The position numbers and the translations under genes were made by a program. From Stereum hirsutum FP-91666 SS1 (Eukaryota > Basidiomycota > Agaricomycetes > Russulales > Stereaceae), in NCBI RefSeq assembly GCF_000264905.1, contig NW_006763142.1:351353-415352 (forward strand): a stretch of 64,000 nt of DNA, written 5' to 3'. The notes beneath the pieces were generated by a model. It searched no databases. It was not told the DNA's origin and saw only the letters and a list, made by a program, of their open reading frames with translations. How positions within the stretch are numbered: position 1 is the stretch's first letter; every line of letters starts with the position of its first letter. Positions 60,839-64,000 of this stretch are shown here, in pieces.

Positions 60839-60950
60839 GTAACGATAGCTCAGCAGTAGAGCATCGACCCGATGTGGGTCGTTTTGGAGACAGAAGAAAG
60901 GAAATTATATGGTATCATCGTAAGGTTTGGTTCGATTCCAACTCGGACAG
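60839..60950 (+). ncRNA. tRNA-like sequence 2
   Basis: Box A (TAGCTCAGCAGTAGAGC, from 60846) and box B (GGTTCGATTCC, 60929-60939) lie about 295 nt downstream of the matching boxes of tRNA-like sequence 1 and in the same direction. The D-arm GCTC/GAGC pairs perfectly. A hairpin CGACCC-GATGT-GGGTCG follows at the anticodon position, then about 45 nt before the T-arm. The acceptor stem is weak (three pairs). More likely a pseudogene or tRNA-derived element than a working tRNA. Confidence 0.4.
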
Positions 60951-61080
60951 CTCGACGGATGAATTATACTGTCTTTATTGAAGAGGAGAAGGCTCTGAAG
61001 CCACCGAGAACACGCTCTGAAAGCCTATGGATTGACAGAGAAGTTAACACATGTCACTCGGAGTATTGAGAGAATATATT

Positions 61081-63010
61081 TCAACCCTTACGAGTTCCCG
61101 GCAGAGGTGCAGATGAAGGAGGTGCACCTATGTGATCCTCCGAGTCGACTGGCCTGTCGGAAAATGCATCCATCCCGGCAGTCTGAACCTCACCCGGTGA
61201 TCCCATACGTGTCAGGAGTGTGTGATCAAGGCTGTTATGGGAGGTCGTCCATCTGGGCGGCGGGTAAATGTTACTCGACGACTTTGCGCTGTACGGGTCG
61301 TAATAGTCGGAATCCTTCCTGGATATAGTACTCCCTGGTGTTTGATTGACGACTGTCGATTCGTACAAATCAAGCGAGATAGGGATATACAGACCGTTAT
61401 CTGCTCGTTGAGACATGAAGCCGGGACGAGTATCGTTATTCTTGGCGCCATTGGGGTGATTCTCTTCCGCGGCGTCTTTGAGATGATGACCCCGAGGTTT
61501 CTCGGGATCATGATCGAAGAGGAACGGTATAAGACAGCATAAAGCCTGGATTGGGAGAGATCAGCATATAATACGGTCTATGAGCAGATTTATACATACG
61601 GTGAGTCCCAGAAAGACGAGACTCGGTAATGTTCCAACGAAGTCTACGGTTGAGTGTCATTATCCGGGGCCAAGCCTGGAATGAGCCATAAAACATGACG
61701 TACCGATAATTACACCTGAAGCGTGCGTACAGATATTGAGTTCGTATATGAGAGGAAGCTTAACAAAGAGTTACACACCGAAGGACTGTGGTGCACCTGG
61801 CATTGTGCCTCTCAACTGCGTGAAGGCAAAAAGTGTTGTGATGGGCACCACAAGGATCTCGACTTTTTGACCTTTTCCCATAATAACGCCCTTCACCATA
61901 ATAGCGAGCAGCACGAGAGAGACCAACCCTATCCCTTCAAATCAATACCTGGTTAAATATAATACTGGGAGGACGTACACATGGTCATAACGATGGTGAC
62001 CGCATATGTCTTGACGAGTGTCGACCGGCTGACAGTGATATAGACCTCTGTTGTGTTAGTGCTATATGTAAAGTCGTTGTTCTTCACGTGCGCCTGGAAG
62101 CCACTGGCTCACGATAACAGTTTTTGAGTGCGGTGTTGTGCGGTAGGGCACTGTCTCATACGCACACTGCGATCCCATTCATGGACCCAATAAATATTCC
62201 AACCGTTTCTCCAGTGTCATTCGAAGACGCAAATATCCAGGGTGAGACCACATATCTAAGAGTAGGTCAGCATGGCCAGTTTAATTGATGAAAGACGTTG
62301 ATTGACTTGTCGAATGGGTAGTTTTCTAAACTGGCTTCCAGTGTCGTTTCCCTTGTCTCCAAGTACACTAATAACCATCAGAAAAGAAACGATAGAAAGA
62401 AGCGATGCGGCGTACTTGTTGTCCGGAACATCGAAAAACTGGAGAAGTCGTCAAATTCGAAGGCGGTAGCGTTGAATTGAAAGAGCGGTTGGGTTGGACG
62501 ATTATTAGAGGCGGGGGAGTTAGAGTCGGAGCTGCCGCTCATAGAGTTCCTGTCATGATCGGTCAGTCAAATTACTTGGATGCGGACCAACAATATCTTA
62601 CGGGTCCATAAAGATATTGACAAGAGGACAATTGCTATCCGTGATGTCATCGCTGGACTTCGCATTGGTGATACAAGTATCGCTGTAGATATTCCATTGG
62701 AATGTCGCCGTGCCAACCGATGCATCTGCGGTGATGAGTTGAAGTCCAGTGGAAAGCTGAAAACCTGTCGGTGAGTTCAGGGAACTTGACTGACAATAGA
62801 GAATATGCTCACGGTTCTCCCTTCCCAGCTGGAAGGTACTTCAAGATTCAATTCCTTTCCTCGGAATCTCCAACCAAGGGGAATTCCCAGAACGACAGCT
62901 AACAGGACAGCGAACGTGCAAGCCGTAACCCACGGGGTCCTATCGCTGTGCCTGATCTTACTCCATAGTACGTCCCTCTTTGCGCGCAAAGAGCGGAAGG
63001 TCGCTGTCAT
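61081..63010 (-). CDS. DUF4436 family membrane protein
   Basis: The start at 63010 gives MTATFRSLRAKRDVLWSKIRHSDRTPWVTACTFAVLLAVVLGIPLGWRF, with one N-terminal membrane segment. The outer domain follows: LSTGLQLITADASVGTATFQWNIYSD, FNATAFEFDDFSSFS, LENYPFDKY (typical of the family), VVSPWIFASSNDTGETVGIF and STLVKTYAVTIVMTMC. Then come membrane segments NFVGLIFLLLTMLAIMV, KVEILVVPITTLFAFTQLRGTMPGAP, FGVIIDFVGTLPSLVFLGL and LCCLIPFLF, and a cytosolic tail MSQRADNGLYIPISLDLYES... ending at 61081. The motif FAFTQLRGTMPGAP is the hallmark of DUF4436. About 450 residues with at least ten introns. Function of the family is unknown in bacteria and fungi. Confidence 0.75.
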
Positions 63011-63584
63011 TGTCGAAGATTGAGATGCTAAGGAAGGTCGAGTGGTCAGTCTGTGTGAAGGTGGAGATGGGGGAAGAAGGATGATGATGGAGGCGGACGA
63101 AAGACCATTTAATAAGTGAACGCTGGGTCTCCGATTTTAGTGCCCAGCTCTGTGTGAAAATCGATCTGGATTCAGTCTGGATTGTCAAGATTCCGACTTT
63201 TCAATTGCATTCGCTACAACGACGAGAATAGCACTTGGGGATCGGCTTGATTGATAGATATCATCCCGCATAGAACACGACAACGGGCTCGTGCCAGTCA
63301 GCGCTTGGAGCAAAAGGAGGTTTCTGAAGTCCAGATGGTCAAAGTCGTTTGACTAGACGCCATATTTCCGCAAGGACAGCCTTAAGGAATATTGAGTTAG
63401 CAGAAGTCAAGAGGGGGATCAAGTACTTGATTAGCGCCCATTGGCCCTCCGTTTCAGATCTAATCTTACTTGAATGTGGCTCTTCTATGTAAGAGCCTAT
63501 TTCCAGAGCGCAAGAAGACCAGAATGTTCTGAACGAGATGGTGAATCGGTGAAAGGAAAGCGAGTGGAGACAAATCTAGAAGCA
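63011..63584. other. Intergenic
   Basis: Promoter side of the DUF4436 gene and 3' flank of the gene that enters from the right edge. No other feature seen. Confidence 0.45.
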
Positions 63585-64000
63585 TCACAAAAAGGACCCA
63601 AATGAAACTCGTGGACGGTAGATAGGAAGCTCTTTCGGAGCCGGCGGCTTTTTGGGGGTAAACTTGCTCGATAGCAAGCGCTTCAACGGGTCAATCTCGT
63701 CGAGCTGTGCGTGAAGACGCTCAGTACCATTGTAGACTGGGGCCTCATCATGGCTGGGCCATTGACTTGGCGTTCATGGGATGATGAACTTGAAAGTGAG
63801 AACATGATGGCCATGCATACCAGTAGCCTAGTTAGAAACATCGGAAGGTCGGAGGGCTTCAAGAGAAGGCTTCATGTAAAACTCGGAGACGAACGACGAT
63901 TCAGTGTGGTTGTAACAGCTATACAACGAGCTAGGGACTTTGAGACGCTAAAATGTTAAAGAAAGAAGCAGATGTAGCAAGAGCTCGAGCTTGTACAACA
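63585..64000 (-). CDS. 3' end of an unknown gene, cut by window edge
   Basis: The last exon on the minus strand (about 63585-63770) reads DEAPVYNGTERLHAQLDEIDP, LKRLLSSKFTPKKPPAPKEL and PIYRPRVSFGSFL with stop at 63585-63587. The peptide is clearly coding-like, with a helical part and a Lys/Pro-rich tail. Its acceptor is probably the AG just before CCATGATGAGG. Earlier exons lie toward or beyond the right edge and cannot be built. Family not recognised. Confidence 0.45.

Noticed and set aside
63711..63959. Plus-strand open frame of 82 codons at the right edge
   Set aside because: It overlaps a clearly coding minus-strand exon with a convincing terminal peptide, so it is probably its shadow.

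Overview
This window looks like nuclear DNA of a filamentous basidiomycete, probably an Agaricomycete. Genes are broken by many short introns (about 45-80 nt, GT...AG). Promoters carry plain TATA boxes 80-140 nt before start codons. The recognisable products are typical of mushroom-forming fungi: MYND-finger proteins, small Cys-rich secreted proteins, an expanded ICMT family, an old yellow enzyme, DUF4436, and a DUF2235-WD40 protein. There are no operons; genes lie on both strands. All gene models below are my own splicing by eye, so outer limits and key motifs are firmer than individual splice sites.

Layout. 0.2-5.3 kb: tandem MYND-finger paralogues, the first decayed, the second intact. 5.6-6.4 kb: dead copy (minus) of a secreted Cys-rich protein whose intact relative lies at 22.0-22.9 kb (plus). 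8.3-10.3 kb: cobalamin-independent methionine-synthase-like protein (minus). 10.9-13.8 kb: kelch protein fused to a C-terminal membrane domain (minus). 14.6-17.7 kb: Ser/Pro-rich nuclear-type protein with a coiled coil (minus). 18.6-19.8 kb: profilin (minus). 22-24 kb: two convergent small secreted proteins. 26.6-28.2 kb: old yellow enzyme. 28.4-28.9 kb: small unknown gene. 29.1-31.4 kb: ORC5. 33.7-34.6 kb: multi-pass membrane protein. 35.6-37.4 kb: decayed tandem repeats. 38.7-40.1 kb: zinc-finger-like protein with two internal repeats. 40.6-43.1 kb: unrecognised multi-exon gene. 43.4-43.8 kb: fold-back element. 44.8-47.8 kb: convergent pair of ICMT paralogues. 48.6-49.8 kb: secreted SGNH/GDSL esterase. 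50.5-52.3 kb: PAAF1/Rpn14-like WD40 protein. 53.9-58.4 kb: large DUF2235 hydrolase with two WD40 propellers. 58.6-60.2 kb: a hemerythrin-like gene whose two halves now face in opposite directions. 60.5-61.0 kb: two tRNA-like units. 61.1-63.0 kb: DUF4436 membrane protein. 63.6 kb to the right edge: the end of another minus-strand gene.

Housekeeping genes (ORC5, profilin, PAAF1, ICMT, old yellow enzyme) sit between fast-evolving, duplicated or broken ones (MYND pair, secreted-protein pair, split hemerythrin, repeat block). The most notable items are the hemerythrin gene split by an apparent 1.1-kb inversion, the DUF2235-WD40 protein (architecture resembling an effector plus a sensing propeller), and the fold-back element.
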